Shown here: one piece after another, positions 36,291-47,689 of the stretch
Layout: every line of letters begins with the position of its first letter
Position numbering within the stretch: position 1 is the stretch's first letter
NCBI GenBank assembly: GCA_020205615.1
Contig: CM035160.1
Location: 5,310,437-5,374,436, forward strand
DNA from: Panax quinquefolius
Lineage: Eukaryota > Streptophyta > Magnoliopsida > Apiales > Araliaceae
Reading direction: 5' to 3'
DNA length: 64,000 bases
Position numbers and translations under genes: made by a program
The notes under the pieces: model-generated
Databases searched by the model: none
Told to the model about the DNA's origin: nothing
What the model saw: the letters and a program-made list of their open reading frames with translations, nothing else

Positions 36291-37453
36291 GTTTTCCCGA
36301 AGTTAATTTTAGTAAGACTTTTCCTTTTCCCGCAACATTGGTGGCTCGAGAATCCCCATAAAGACCTTTTCTCCATTAGTCACATTTTCGTAGTTGAGGA
36401 TTACGTCTCTATCCGCGCAAATGTGTCTAGTGGCCCCGGTATCTACTACCCATTCTGTGAAGTTGTCAACAAGGTTTACTTCCGAGACTACAACAACGAT
36501 AATATCATCGGATTCAATTAAATTCGCTTGGGGCTTAGGCTGAGAATTATTATTTTTGTTATCTTGCCCCTTGCGAAAGTGACACTTCATAGCAATATGG
36601 CCAGGTCTGCCACATACGAAGCAAGGACCTTTAGTGAAAGATAAAGGTTTCTGAATTTGATTGGAATTGTTGAACCTATTATCCTTTCTTCCCATTGATT
36701 TTTGATTTTTCCCTTTGTAGTTTTTGGACTGATGATTTTGGCTCTTCCACTGTGGCTTTTGTTCTACGAGATTAGCTTTGACAGTATGAGTTGGAACTAC
36801 GTCTTCCCTTTCTTTAGCCCTGTTTTGTTCTTCAATATGGATGTGTGCCACTAATTCCTGCATAGTGAAATCTTTAGTTTCATGTTTGAGGTTCATCTTA
36901 TAATTTTTCCACGAGGGTGGTAATTTTTCGATAAGTCAAAGAACTTGGAAATTCTCGCATATTTTCATTCCTTCCCAACTTTCCCCACAATTGTTTGGTA
37001 TGTATGAACTTGATCTATAACAGATTTCCCATCTTGCATCTTAAAATCTAGAAATTTGACGCAACATATTTCTTAAGTCCGAGTTTTCAACCGCGTACTT
37101 AGATTTTAAAGCTTCCCAAATCTTCTTAGCACTTTATATACGGATAATATATCTCAAACAGAAATTAGACAAATAGTGTAACAAATATCGACGACACGTC
37201 ACGATTATCCTTAACATAGTCTCTTTTTGCAGATTTATCGAAATCAAACTTTTCAACAATTTCAATAGCGGCGGGGAGTAATATCATTAACAAAGAGAGC
37301 ATCCTTATACGGACATATTCTAAGTTCATGGTTTCCAAATAAAATAGTATGTCTTGGACCATCGCTTAAAATTAGTACCATCAAAGCGTTCAATTTTAGA
37401 TAAGTCTAAAGGCGATTTCATCATCTTGTTAATAACGGGATCACTTTTTAGAT
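36291..37453 (-). pseudogene. Copia gag, CCHC zinc knuckle and protease, broken
   Basis: Gag begins with an ATGATGAAATCGCC context about 28 bases from the LTR edge (near 37423) and reads ...DLSKIERFDGTNFKRW, the usual copia gag opening. The knuckle CFVCGRPGHIAMKCH is at 36578-36625 and the protease active site WVVDTGATRHICAD near 36405-36460. Only 36309-36896 is open for long; the first third of gag is frameshifted. Confidence 0.88.
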
Positions 37454-38304
37454 TGTCGAAAATATAAATCAATAGCGATCACAATAGCGATTAAAGGTGA
37501 CTATCAATTGCGATAATGAAGCTTCAGCGATGAGCAAAACAATGTAACAACAAGAAAAGATGGCGAACAAAATTGGAACAACTTAGTTTTGTTATATGAA
37601 AGAGGTAGAGCGTAGCAAAGCTCTTCGTCCCTAAAAAGTGATTCCGCCTCATTTGTTAGAAACCTTGGTACAGTTGAGCTCGATGGCGTTCACTCTCCGA
37701 GATTCAACCAATGAAGCCTTCGATTATGTGTACTTTCATGAGAAGAAGGCTATGGACTCATCTTTGTGGATTGCCGGATGATGAAAGAAAGAAGACCGTA
37801 ACGATCGCGTGTATGGTATATTTTCCGGAAAGAACTAATGCCAATCAGATATTTTTTACGTGAAGAATCAAGCAATATATATACACGAATAAGAACGTCG
37901 TTGGGAACAAAACGGTAAGAAATCGGCATTAAGTTGAGTTTACGTTGGAGTTATAGATAAACATAAATAAGGTTTATGAAACGGCTAGACTTAGCATAAA
38001 ACGAAATTAGGAATTTTGGTGGGCTACACAGGTGCACCCGCACAAGACAATCCACCGGATCGGCACCCCCTACAAGGCAGGCGTACACAGACACACGCAT
38101 TAAGGTTTTCTCGATCGAAAGTCCGAGAACCAAGCTTAACTTAGCCCAATTCCTTAGCCGCCCCTCATATGCATGAGCCCATCCTATTTCCTCAACCATA
38201 TTACTAAAGCATAACAACAAAGTCTTAATATGCACTACGAGAGTTCCTAAACTAAATTAATGTAGGACTTTGAAAAATCATAAGATTTTGGAGCATAACC
38301 AACA
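37454..38304 (-). repeat. 5' LTR of the copia element
   Basis: Collinear with 31983-32936. The inner edge (…CGACA on the minus strand) is followed by ATCTAAAAAGTGATCCC and then gag, with no TGG-initial primer site. Confidence 0.93.
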
Positions 38305-38309
38305 TATGT

Positions 38310-39200
38310 CACTTCACATTTATAGTAAACTAAAAACTTAAAATTTTGATTATAAAAGTGATATAAAACTAAATCTTTAGCATATAAAATTTGGTAAATG
38401 TGACTTTTTTTTGTGTGGCTTTGAGAAGGTATATAATGATATTCCCCTTCAAAGCATGACTTTAATACAATTTTTTTATCAATAAAAGGAAGCTTAAAAG
38501 TATACGAAGAAAATATAAAATACGTATTAAGACTAATTTATTTTTAAAAACATACTTAAATAAGGTTCAACTTTAAAAAGACATGATTCATTAGTATAGT
38601 TACATAAATTCTGTAAGGCTATGTTTATTTTTGTAAAAATTATATTTGGGATATATTTATTAATCTCAATGACTTAAAAATCTTGAAATTATAATCATAT
38701 GATTAATAGTCTTTGGGATTATAATTTACGGATTATAATCCTTACAAACAAACATAAGCTGCAAGGTAAAAGTGATATTTATTTTATTATTTTTCTTTTA
38801 TTTTTTTAAAAATTTGTGTGAAATATATATTTTAGACATTCTTTTTGAGGGGGAAGGTATAACATTTTATAAGATCAAATATAAACAATGTTAATTTTTA
38901 TTTTTATTTATATTTACCTAACTAAACTTACTTTTTACAGGACGGTAAACAAATTTGAGATAAAACACTCTTATCTTCTCCCCTATATGATATTATCTGC
39001 AAATCCATCTTTCCCGATTCCCTCTCTCTTTCTTTTCTCAGACAGTCCATTTCTATCTCCAAGCCAAGAATCTATACACACAATACTTATATCTACGTAT
39101 AATCAAATCTCTTGGTTAGGGTTTTGTAACGAATTTGCAATATTTGAAAGCCCAATTGAAAAGTTAGGGCTTTTATTGATTTTTCCTTCCGATTTTGAGG
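38310..39200 (+). promoter_or_regulatory. Upstream region and 5' UTR of the HSP20-like gene
   Basis: AT-rich upstream DNA to about 38930, then a CT-rich leader (CTCTCTCTTTCTTTTCTC near 39021) before the ATG at 39201. An overlapping open frame 38888-39295 is judged spurious because it covers this leader and conflicts with the HSP20 frame. No clear heat-shock element (nGAAn repeats) noted. Confidence 0.4.
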
Positions 39201-39692
39201 ATGAAGGTTCACCCAGCTCCGAAGAAGAGGAACATCACATTCCGATACGACATCGCATCGAGTCTGACCCTAAACAGGCAAAAGAAGCTCCGTAGACTCC
39301 CTCACATCTTCGCCAAAGTTCTCGAGCTTCCTTTCCACTCAGACGCCGACGTTTTGGTCCAGGAAACCTCCAACTCTCTCCGGTTCGTTGTCACTACCGA
39401 TGACGATATTGGCGACGATGTCAGGGCCCACACGATTGAGATCTATCCGGGTGTTACAAAGATTGTTGTTAGAGGAACCAATGTTCTTGATTTGTCAATG
39501 GATGAGCTGGAGCTGGATGTGTGGCGGTTTCGCCTTCCGGCCGCCACTCTGCCGGAGCTCGCCAGCGCCGTCTATACCGACGGGGAGCTGGTGGTGACGG
39601 TCCCTAAAGGCGATAATGCGGATGAGGGCGACGGTGATGATCAAGAACAGGTTTGGGGTGAGGGGAATGGGCGACTTGTTCTTGTACAGTAA
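39201..39692 (+). CDS. HSP20-like chaperone superfamily protein
   Basis: A single-exon ORF of 163 residues starting MKVHPAPKKRNITFRYD, an opening typical of a plant HSP20-like (alpha-crystallin fold) family that is not one of the classical heat-shock classes. The fold region is about residues 40-137 (LPHIFAKVLELPF; HTIEIYPGVTKIVVRG; LDVWRFRLPA; DGELVVTVPK) and resembles the strands of the alpha-crystallin domain, but the A-x-x-x-n-G-v-L motif of true small heat-shock proteins is replaced by TDGELVVTVPK. The C-terminus is acidic. GC content is clearly higher than in the surroundings, as usual for intact plant exons. The ATG was chosen because the upstream in-frame TTG codons are not used as plant starts. 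Function beyond putative chaperone or scaffold is unknown. Confidence 0.85.
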   Translation: MKVHPAPKKRNITFRYDIASSLTLNRQKKLRRLPHIFAKVLELPFHSDADVLVQETSNSLRFVVTTDDDIGDDVRAHTIEIYPGVTKIVVRGTNVLDLSMDELELDVWRFRLPAATLPELASAVYTDGELVVTVPKGDNADEGDGDDQEQVWGEGNGRLVLVQ

Positions 39693-40990
39693 TAATTGCA
39701 TCTCTCTGCTTCAATTTATGTTTTTATTTAGTTAAATTGTTGTTTGAGGTTGATTAATTGTTGTCCTCGAGGAATATGCTTTGATGATGGTTAAGTGAAA
39801 GGAAATTATGCTTCAATTAGATGGTATATTTGCATTCTTCAATTTCGTTTAGTAAGTATACTTGATTAGTTATTGATTACTTATTTGAGCACGTTCCAAG
39901 TTAATTTCCTTTTATAATGTGTGGATTGTGTAATATAATTATGTCTGGATGATACCTATGATTGCTAGTTAAATTTAAGGCAAGTAAAGTTCAAAACCTT
40001 TGGTAGTGGGTTCTTTAGTTGTTAGGGAGTTGGTGGTTATTTTATGATAGGAAGTTTATGTAGAAGCTGTCCGTGCTTTTTTCATGATTCTTGTTAATTA
40101 TCATAGAATTTTGTGTCTTTGTGCACATACAGACACATTTTGAATCTAGTGTTTTGGTTTTTATATTTTTTTTGTTGCCTAGTTGTACAACTTTTGGAGT
40201 TGAGATATCTATCTTGGCGTATATCAGTGAAAAAGCACATTGTTATCTTTTTGATAATTTTAATGCAGCCCCTCTGGCCTCTGTCTAGATTTATTATTCT
40301 TTCTTCCAAAACCTCTATTTATTATTCAAATCAACTTTAAAGATGCCTTTGCAGTCTTCAACCAGATTGGGGTATTTAAATGGAGTGTTTCAAAATGCTA
40401 ATTTAAATTGAGAGAAAAGTCCCTCCTAGTATCTATTAAATTAGTAATATTGGGTCACAATAAGTGGTGGAATTTGGTCTGCATTACCGTAGAAGAAAAA
40501 CAAAAAAGGAAACTTCATAGTTCTGGTGAATAAGTTGGGAAGTTCAGATTCGATCTTCTCTGATTTAGTTGGGAATATGCCTTTTCCAATGACATCCCCT
40601 CCCTAGTCTAGTTAGGGAATAATTTTTGTGTTAACAGTTTCACATGCTCTCATCCTTCATCCCAGTCCTGATTGTCCATTCCCAATAAAGATGCTTCAGA
40701 TAGCTCTCAATTAGGGATTTTTGTTTCCCAAGAATAAGTTTTATTGATGTCTATTAGCCCTGTATTTCTTCTCTGTTCTATGATTTTCTGGGTGTAGCCC
40801 AGTTTTTGAGTCTTGTGGCCTTAGCTAGTCCCCACAGGCCACAGCATGTGCAGATGTGCCACTAACAAGTGGTGAAACTCTGTTTGTGTAGTGGTGTTAT
40901 TTTTCTTGTAGCATTCATTGCTAGCTATACATGAACATATTTTCCTCTCGATTGCTTAATATTATTTACATTGTTATATTGAGCATCACT
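39693..40990. other. 3' flank of HSP20-like gene; no further gene seen
   Basis: T-rich sequence with short open frames only; may include the 3' UTR and unannotated non-coding transcript. Confidence 0.45.
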
Positions 40991-40993
40991 GAA

Positions 40994-41166
40994 CACCGTG
41001 TATCTTGACTAGCTGTCTACATAGAGCTGCTGTTGTTCTATTTCTTTAAGTATCAAGTGCTTAATTTTAATGCCCAAACTCCCCCGGATGCACCGTGTAT
41101 CTTGACTAGCTGCCTACATAGAGCTGCTGTTGTTCTCTTTAAGTATTAAGTGCTTAATTCTAATTC
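40994..41166. repeat. 97-bp tandem duplication
   Basis: CACCGTGTATCTTGACTAGC begins at 40994 and again at 41091, followed both times by CTACATAGAGCTGCTGTTGT and AAGTGCTTAATT. Two copies, a few differences. Confidence 0.92.
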
Positions 41167-43028
41167 CACTAACTGAATGTGGAGGATTTTCTATTCCATA
41201 AGGGTCCAAACGCATGTGTGATTGCAAATTGCGCAATAAAGTATACCCTTGTTTGTGACAGTTGCCCACTCTCCCATGATCAGTTGTGGGCTGTGACACA
41301 CATGGATGTCGAAATCTGTAGTTTGTCTGTCACAGTGACACTTGCAAAGCCACAATTATTCCTTCGGTTATATGCGCATAGAAGATTGGACATTACAGGA
41401 AAGTTGTGTAGACAAAGGAACTTCAAACGTCATTTACTTAACTTACATGCCAAATAGTCTTTATTAGTATGTAAATTTTCATTGGCAATCTTATTATTGT
41501 GAACCGAATATACTCCAGTATGGTAGGATATGGTCCTCCATCCTTGTATCTTTCTCTATGATTTTATTTTTCCAGTGTTTATCCCTTTCTTTTATCTTTT
41601 TCTTTTTGGAATGATTTCAACTGATACAATGATTAGCAAATGACTTACTAGTCCGTCTTTAAATCTTTTCGTAATCCTATATGTGCTGAAAAAAGAATAG
41701 TGGGGTTCTTTTATTATTCCCTTTTTGGCCTATTTGTGCTACATTCGGCTGGTAATGGCTTTTAATCCTTAGGTGTTGGTTGATGCAGACAGAGACATTT
41801 TTAGTGGGCATTTTTCAAAGTTGGGAAAGAGGAGCTTTCCTTTTTTCCATCTTGAAGAGGAACAAGGTCTATTATCTTTTGGCTTTTGGGCATTTAAATT
41901 CTTTCTTCATAGTGACGGACCACCTCTGCCTTTCTTCTAAAAACTGGGATAAAGGCTCAGATTCTGCTCGGAAGCATGGGGTCTTGACATTGCCATACTC
42001 CAAATTGAAATCCTTTTTCGTGTTTTTTCTCATAAACTCTCCTCGTCTTCACTTGGAAACTCTTAGAAAAGCTAGCCTCCGTGTATCAGTTCTTTCCGCT
42101 AATAATCGTGTTGTGGATAAAGTCTGATTAAAGAGAGATGTATTCGAGCCGTGCCGGGCCAAAACTTGGTGGTGTGCTGTCATTCTTGCTTCGTTTTAGA
42201 AAGTGAAGGGAAGGGAAGGGAAGGGAAGGGAAGAGTTTTAGAAAGAAAGGGAAGGCATGATATTTTAATTATTATTTTTTTGTTTGCGAGTTTAGGAGGA
42301 AGGGAAGGGAAAGTAGTTTTTATTTTTAACTTACATTATTACTATATTACTCTTATATATTAATGTAATAAATAATATGATTTGTTTTGAAAGGTTAATT
42401 TAGGTAATATAAAATATTTAACTTTTTCATTTTTCCAAATTCTCTCACTTTTGAGGAAAAGTTTTGAACAAAAAATAAAATTAATTTTACTTTTAAATTC
42501 TTCCTTAAAAAATATTCACAAATATAAAATTTGGAGGGATTTTAATTAATTTTCTTTCCCTTCCGATTTTTGTGAGGGAGATACGATGTCATTATTCGGC
42601 TTGCATATTATAGTTTCTCTCATGGTCATGGTTATCAAAATTGGACGATTATTGAACCGGTCAAAGCAGTGGTTCACTGGTTCTATGATTGAACCAGCGT
42701 TTTGAGACGGATTTTTATAATTAAATAATTAAAATATATTTATATTATCAAATAAAGCAATTTTATTATAAAATAGTTTCTTTGTTCTAATTAAGATATA
42801 TTATCATTATTGACATTTTGAAACCAATTTAAGATATTTTTAATTTAAAATTAACATGAATTTTCTTGAGTTTAAGTCAATATAATGATGAATATCATAA
42901 ATTATTTAAAGAGTATTACTCAATAAAATGATGAATATCATATGCACTATAAAACAAAATCATTAATTTTTTAATTAGTAGGAAAAGAAAGTTATTTCAT
43001 AAGTATGAAAAACAAATAGTTATTATTC
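41167..43028. other. Intergenic region, no gene recognised
   Basis: Two open stretches (41179-41457 and 41780-42127, both +) have no recognisable domain and no clear splice partner. 42204-42234 is a short (GGGAA)n array. 42640-42700 contains a GGTTC.../GAACC inverted motif of a kind found in plant DNA-transposon fragments. 42710-43350 is very AT-rich. Confidence 0.45.
42204..42234. repeat. (GGGAA)n short tandem repeat
   Basis: Five to six GGGAA units; a related AAGGGAAGGGAAAG stretch lies at about 42299-42311. Confidence 0.85.
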
Positions 43029-43255
43029 TAAATTAGAGATATAATTTGATTTTTAGGTCAAATAATATTAAATTTTAAATTAATGTGAATTTATTTTATT
43101 TTAGTTGATACAATTATTATAATTATATAGTATATAAAATTTTTATTAATCACAATATTTATTTTATTTTAAATTTTTATGAATTATATTAATTTTAAAT
43201 TTTAATATGTAATTAAATTGCTTAATCTCAAAAATCAAATTATATCTCTAATTTT
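43029..43255. repeat. AT-rich foldback element
   Basis: TAAATTAGAGATATAATTTG at 43029 is inverted as CAAATTATATCTCTAATTTT at about 43235-43254, and pairing continues inward over TTTAAATT-rich arms. Probable MITE-like element; family unknown. Confidence 0.7.
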
Positions 43256-43433
43256 AAACGAAAAAAATACATTATAAATACAATGTAAGTTGTAACTATA
43301 ATATAATACTATATTATAAAGTAAATAAATAAATCTTGTTATTAATATATCTATTATTTAATTGAATCAATCTGTAGTACATAAATAAACAGTAGATTTG
43401 AATTATTTTAGCCGAGGCCGTGCCCGTGCCAGT

Positions 43434-43734
43434 GCCACCTCTGCATGCATGCATGATATCTCACCAGTCACCACCACCTGTTAACAAGCTATTGACGTGT
43501 CATCTCCTTTCACTAAACACGTGGAATCGCACACCTCACGACTCCCAACCATATGCATGCCCTCTCAAGAACCTTCTGTTTTTTGTTATATAAAAACACA
43601 ACAAAGTTTATCTTCATAAATACTGAAGTATTGTGAAACAATGCCTTTGCTTTGTTTACTCTCCTTACTGACCTAATTCATATTCTAAAAGATTATCTAG
43701 CAGCAGCAGTACCAGCTTATTCTCTATAAGAAAT
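43434..43734 (+). promoter_or_regulatory. Seed-type promoter and 5' UTR of the LEA gene
   Basis: Overlapping RY motifs TGCATGCATGCATG (43442-43455) and TGCATGC (43554-43560) are binding sites for B3 factors of the ABI3/FUS3 type. Two ACGT elements, GACGTGTC (43494-43501) and CACGTGG (43518-43524), match abscisic-acid response elements bound by bZIP factors. TATATAAA lies at 43587-43594, about 140 bases before the ATG. The combination is that of ABA- and maturation-controlled seed genes, matching the encoded LEA protein. Confidence 0.8.
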
Positions 43735-44032
43735 ATGAGCCAGCAACGAACCCAACCTACTGATCCTGATCAAACTCCCATCAAATACGGCGACGTTTTT
43801 GATGTTTCAGGACAGTTAGCCTCCGAACCCATTGCTCCTCACGATGCTTCTGCCATGCAGGCGGCTGAGAATTTAGTAATTGGTAAGACCCAGAAGGGTG
43901 GTCCTGCCGCCGTCATGCAATCGGCAGCAGCCGTCAACCAGCAGCGCGGCGTTGTTGGCCACGACGGCGGATCGACTATAGCTACAGAACAGGGCGTAAC
44001 CATTTCTGAAGCTGAAGTTGCCGGTCGCCGTA
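43735..44032 (+). CDS. LEA protein, seed maturation protein (SMP, D-34 type), 5' part, cut by assembly gap
   Basis: The first 99 codons, MSQQRTQPTDPDQTPIKYGD..., match the opening of plant SMP/D-34 late embryogenesis abundant proteins, which accumulate in the nucleus and cytosol of maturing seeds and protect against desiccation. Visible signatures are IKYGDVFDVSG, PIAPHDASAMQAAEN and KTQKGGPAAVMQSAA (first SMP repeat), then the start of the second block GVTISEAEVAGRR. Full-length relatives have about 250-270 residues with three repeats and one intron. Here the sequence enters the 100-N gap at 44033, and the bases after the gap belong to a retrotransposon, so the rest of the gene is missing from the window. 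Either the gene is interrupted by the element or the assembly is joined wrongly. Confidence 0.92.
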
Positions 44033-44132
44033 NNNNNNNNNNNNNNNNNNNNNNNNNNNNNNNNNNNNNNNNNNNNNNNNNNNNNNNNNNNNNNNNNNNN
44101 NNNNNNNNNNNNNNNNNNNNNNNNNNNNNNNN
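44033..44132. other. Assembly gap (100 N)
   Basis: Exactly 100 N, a conventional placeholder, so the true distance is unknown. Confidence 0.99.
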
Positions 44133-44616
44133 TGGTTCTCTTTGTTGTTTCTTACCGTTATTGTTGTCTTCCACTCTTTGTTCCCCGTTACGAAACTTCA
44201 CAGGAACATGGCCTTGAAAGTGAGATCTGCATCAGCTGTTGCGGAAATTATCCATCTCCTCTTGCTTCCTCTGCATTTCCGGCATCATGGCCATCATCAT
44301 TCCTTGCCGCTACTCGTGCTTCCTTGATACCTTGGCGTCTCGGTTGCACATCATTAAATCCGGGTCTCCACATCCTCCTCGCCTTGCCTTCTTGCGTTGG
44401 TTTGTTGTTGATTGGCCATATGTGGTGACGTCGAACTTCCTTGCAGAGCGTCTTGATAAGTGGTTGGTGAGAAATCCGAGGTTTAAGCCTTGGAAAGCTT
44501 GAGTGGCTTGCCTTGGGCTGGATCCGGTGAGGTAATCTTTGTTTGTTGGTGAAAGCTTACTCTTCACCTGGAGTTCTCCACCCGGGTTGTGGGCATACCC
44601 TTCTGAATTCTACCCT
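44133..44616 (-). pseudogene. Leader and gag start of a minus-strand Tat-type gypsy element
   Basis: On the minus strand, after the LTR and primer site, the sequence gives gag-opening type reading (Asn/Gln-rich, GQSTTNQRKKARRGG in one frame) and ends at the gap. It does not continue the LEA frame. Too short and too shifted to give a full gag. Confidence 0.55.
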
Positions 44617-44632
44617 CCCATTGAGTCGCCAA
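44617..44632 (-). promoter_or_regulatory. Primer binding site of the minus-strand Tat-type element
   Basis: On the minus strand TTTGGCGACTCAATGGGA follows the LTR. TGGCGACTC...TGGGGA sites are known from plant Tat/Ogre-type gypsy elements (tRNA-Arg type). tRNA assignment is from memory of that group. Confidence 0.65.
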
Positions 44633-44637
44633 ATAAA

Positions 44638-45320
44638 TGTGGGCAAAGGAAATCGTACCTTCTTCTAGGGTTAGGGTTTACGTGTTGGTGAGGAGGAGAA
44701 AATCCACGAAAAATGCGAATTGATTGATTGATTGAAGAGGAGAGAGAGCGGCCGGTGGGCGATTACTCCAACGGCCAGTGCGAGAACCCTAGAATCAAGG
44801 GAACCGTGTTAGGGAGTATGAGGATTCGAGCCTTCTTGAGTCCTTGAGTTGAGAGAATGTCAAACCCTTTGGTGCTTTTAGGTGGAATTCGAGCCTTTAA
44901 GTCACCAAGGGTCCACTTTGATCTTCCAGTCCAGTCTTGGGTCCCAGGAGAAGTCCCTTTCCCGATGGAGTGGAAGAGATATTTATAGGGGTTTTTGGAG
45001 AGTGGTCATGTGATGAGGCACATGTCCTGGGAGAAATTCAAATTACCCTTAGTCGTCAAAGTAATGCCAGATCGTCACGCCGCCAAGGATGGAAGCAAGC
45101 CAACCTTAGTAAACATCATCTCAAATTTACTATTCCATCATTTTCATGTGCAAATGCCAACCATTCCAAGCAATGTCCAAATAATGAGCCAAAGAACTTC
45201 CACCAAAGCTACTGCTCACGATGCAAGTGTCCATCAACCAATTTCTACCATACACCACCGATGCAAAAAGATATCACAACACCCCGTAGAGTTCACGCTT
45301 ACATGCCCGTATGTGACGTA
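44638..45320 (-). repeat. Tat-type LTR, minus orientation
   Basis: Bases 44640-45005 are the reverse complement of 58750-59127, sharing CTCCTCACCAACACG, CTTCAATCAATCAATCAATTC, GACATTCTCTCAACT and GGTGACTTAAAGGCT. A TATA box reads CTATAAATA on the minus strand (44979-44988). The outer (U3) part, about 45005-45320, differs from the other LTR, so its right end is only approximate. Confidence 0.75.
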
Positions 45321-45379
45321 AGGATGATATGATTGACGGATCAATCAATCTCGCAGATTCATACATCTCGACCCTGAAA

Positions 45380-46480
45380 TCGACTTTACCCTCTTTACCC
45401 CGCACACATTCGGAGGCAACCTTACCTATCAGTATATATTGAGCACCCCGCAATTTCCAAAATACAATGGGGAAAAAGGAAATGCTAGGAACATATTGCC
45501 GTGTTCAGAGTCAATGTCTCCGCGGGTTCGGATATGACAGTTGAACAACCACAACTTGTTGATGCGGAATTCAACAAGACTTCACTGGACAAAGGCCTTA
45601 AAGTTGGTACTACAATTTAGAGAAGGGGTCACCCATGATTGGGACGACTTAAAATTACAATTTTTCAAGAAATTTTCTACGCGTAAACAGTAACCATTGT
45701 GGAGCTTATGCGGTTCAAGCGTAAACCGAACGAGGAGTTGTCGATTATGTTGACAGTTTCGAGGCCCGTACGTAAGTTGCGCAGAACCGATTGAAGAAAA
45801 GAACTTAGTCAAGATTTGCAATAATGGTGCCTTGGATTCTTTCAAGCCCCACCTCATCACCAAGGCTTGAGGATTCCTTCACGACCTCTCATCTTTTGCA
45901 CAAGACTTGGGAGGAATCGTGACATTGCCCACTAACCATGCGACGGCTATATGGAAGGGCAAGAGATAAAGAATCGTGGCTGGGCCGACTCTCACCAAAC
46001 CCACAAGGCGCAAGAGAAACACAAGAAAATTTAACCGGCGGCGGGAAAGCCTGAAGACAAATATGCAAGAAAGCCGATCCGAGGCTATCACATGTAGTGA
46101 GAAAGCATTCGGGGTTTGTATGAACAATGGGTTGAATATGGAGTGGTGAAACCCCAAGGCCTAGATTTGCGTTGGCGGAAGAAATAAAGAGAGACCAGAC
46201 TTCATATTATTCAAAGAATACGCTGGACACTCAACGATGGATTGTTATAGCTGCGGAGGATATTCCACGAAAAGTCGGCAAATGGGAGAGATTGAACTTG
46301 GAAAAGAAAGTAGTGTTCATGACAAGCCATTGCCCGAACCACAAAGGGAAGGAAGCGTCAACACTTGTTATTCACAACACAAGCCCGAAGTGGAGATGAT
46401 GATGGAAGAAAGGAGGAGTGATCCGGACTGCGGTGACGCATTGATGAATCTGGAGCCAAGTTCGTAAATTTTTTGATCGG
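45380..46480 (+). pseudogene. Tat-type gag, decayed
   Basis: Reads FPKYNGEKGNARN-like near 45450-45480 (compare the conserved P-x-Y-x-G-x-x-N-P block of Tat gag), then VNVSAGSDMTVEQPQLV near 45510 in another frame, and a cysteine-poor RDQTSYYSKNTLDTQRW block near 46190 that corresponds to the zinc-knuckle-like K-Y-C-x-F-H block with its cysteines lost. Several stops. Confidence 0.65.
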
Positions 46481-46639
46481 ATAGGATTGGCGAGGAAGCG
46501 AGGATTGAGGCAACCGTAAGCAATTATCAAGGTCTGCAAACGCAGGAGACTTGCGTGGCCATAAGCAAAGGATTTATGAAGACGATGGAGGAAGAAGAAA
46601 ATAAGATATCTTTCTAAAGGCGATAGAGAGATAAGATAC

Positions 46640-47010
46640 CCATGTGCCGTTATATATGTGATGTGTAAGCAGAATCAACTGGCATTGAGGTGCGGAGGCA
46701 TTTAATTACAATGGAGCGTCCAGTAAATATTATGCCTACACCGTGTTCAAACAGTTAGGCTCTGCTTGGGAGAAGAAGATTGTGAAGGAACAAATGAACA
46801 TTACCGGATTCGGATTAAATCAAAGCACGAGAACCCTAGGACACGTTAAGGTGGACATGCAAGTTGGGAAGATTCGAGGGCTGTAATGTTCCATGTTGCC
46901 GAGGTGGATGCATCATATCATGTCTTCATTGGGAAGGGTTTAGCAAAATGACTACTGGGTGGTACCCTCGGTCTTTCATCAATGCCTTAAAGCTATTTGG
47001 AAAGGGAGAG
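46640..47010 (+). pseudogene. Tat-type protease, decayed
   Basis: A GASxNIMP-like start near 46720 and FHVAEVDASYHVFIGKGLAK near 46885-46945 correspond to the D-x-G-x-S-x-x-I-M-P and F-x-V-x-D-x-x-x-S-Y-N-x-x-L-G-R-P-W blocks of Tat proteases. The first aspartate region is frameshifted. Confidence 0.65.
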
Positions 47011-47689
47011 AAGTGAAGGTACCAAAGAACTCTAATCCCTTTGGACGGAGGAGGCACACATCAACAAACAACTTTCTTTGATGATGTCATTTGAAGAGGA
47101 GAGAACCAGTTAAGACACGATTCCCTAAGACTAGCAAGTGGGAGGAAGTGCGGGAAGATAAGTTCGTGGTTGCGAGAAAAGAAAAGAAGAAGACCTCGGA
47201 GCGGAGAATGTTCTAAAAACAAGAAGCGATGGAAGAAGGAAGAGAAGAAAAGAAAAGGCCATAGATCCTAAAGATACGAAATATAATAAATGTCAATGGA
47301 TGGCACAATCCTGAGGAGGGCGGAAAGACAAAATGGGAGAGGTTCTTAAACCCCGACGGAAAGGTGGTGTTTGATTGTGACGATGCAAGGGGAAGAGCCC
47401 TTGGAAGTGTGTGAACCCAATGGCTCGGGAGGTGTCCCCCACTCCAAAGTGATAATGAAGAAGAAGAAGGCAGACAATGAAGGTAGAACCATCCTCGAAT
47501 GCTTCGAGGATAGGCCAAAACCTCAACAAAATGAATTAGAGGAAGTTAATTTGGCAATGTAAGAAGGAACGCCAAGACCGACTTATGTCAACAAGGAGTT
47601 GGATGCTAAATGAAGGAGAAGCTCGCATAATTATTGCGAGAATATAGGGATGTCTTTGCTTGGAATTACGACGAGATGCCGGAATTGAC

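Larger units (their letters stand above)
31978..38309 (-). mobile_element. Ty1/copia LTR retrotransposon with TATGT target duplication
   Basis: LTRs 31983-32936 (954 bases) and 37454-38304 (851 bases) share TGTCG...ATAAATCAATAGCGATCACAA at one end and GAGCATAACCAACA at the other. TATGT is found at 31978-31982 and 38305-38309. Minus-strand coding order is gag, CCHC knuckle, protease, GAG-pre-integrase, integrase, RT, RNase H, which is the copia order. Many stops and frameshifts make it non-coding now. The polypurine tract is present at 32937-32948, but no primer binding site is seen next to the 5' LTR. Confidence 0.95.

Noticed and set aside
38888..39295. 135-codon frame overlapping the start of the HSP20-like gene
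   Set aside because: Covers the CT-rich 5' UTR and competes with a clearly conserved frame.
41780..42127. 115-codon frame on +
   Set aside because: No known motif, no supported exon structure; may be chance or a lncRNA.
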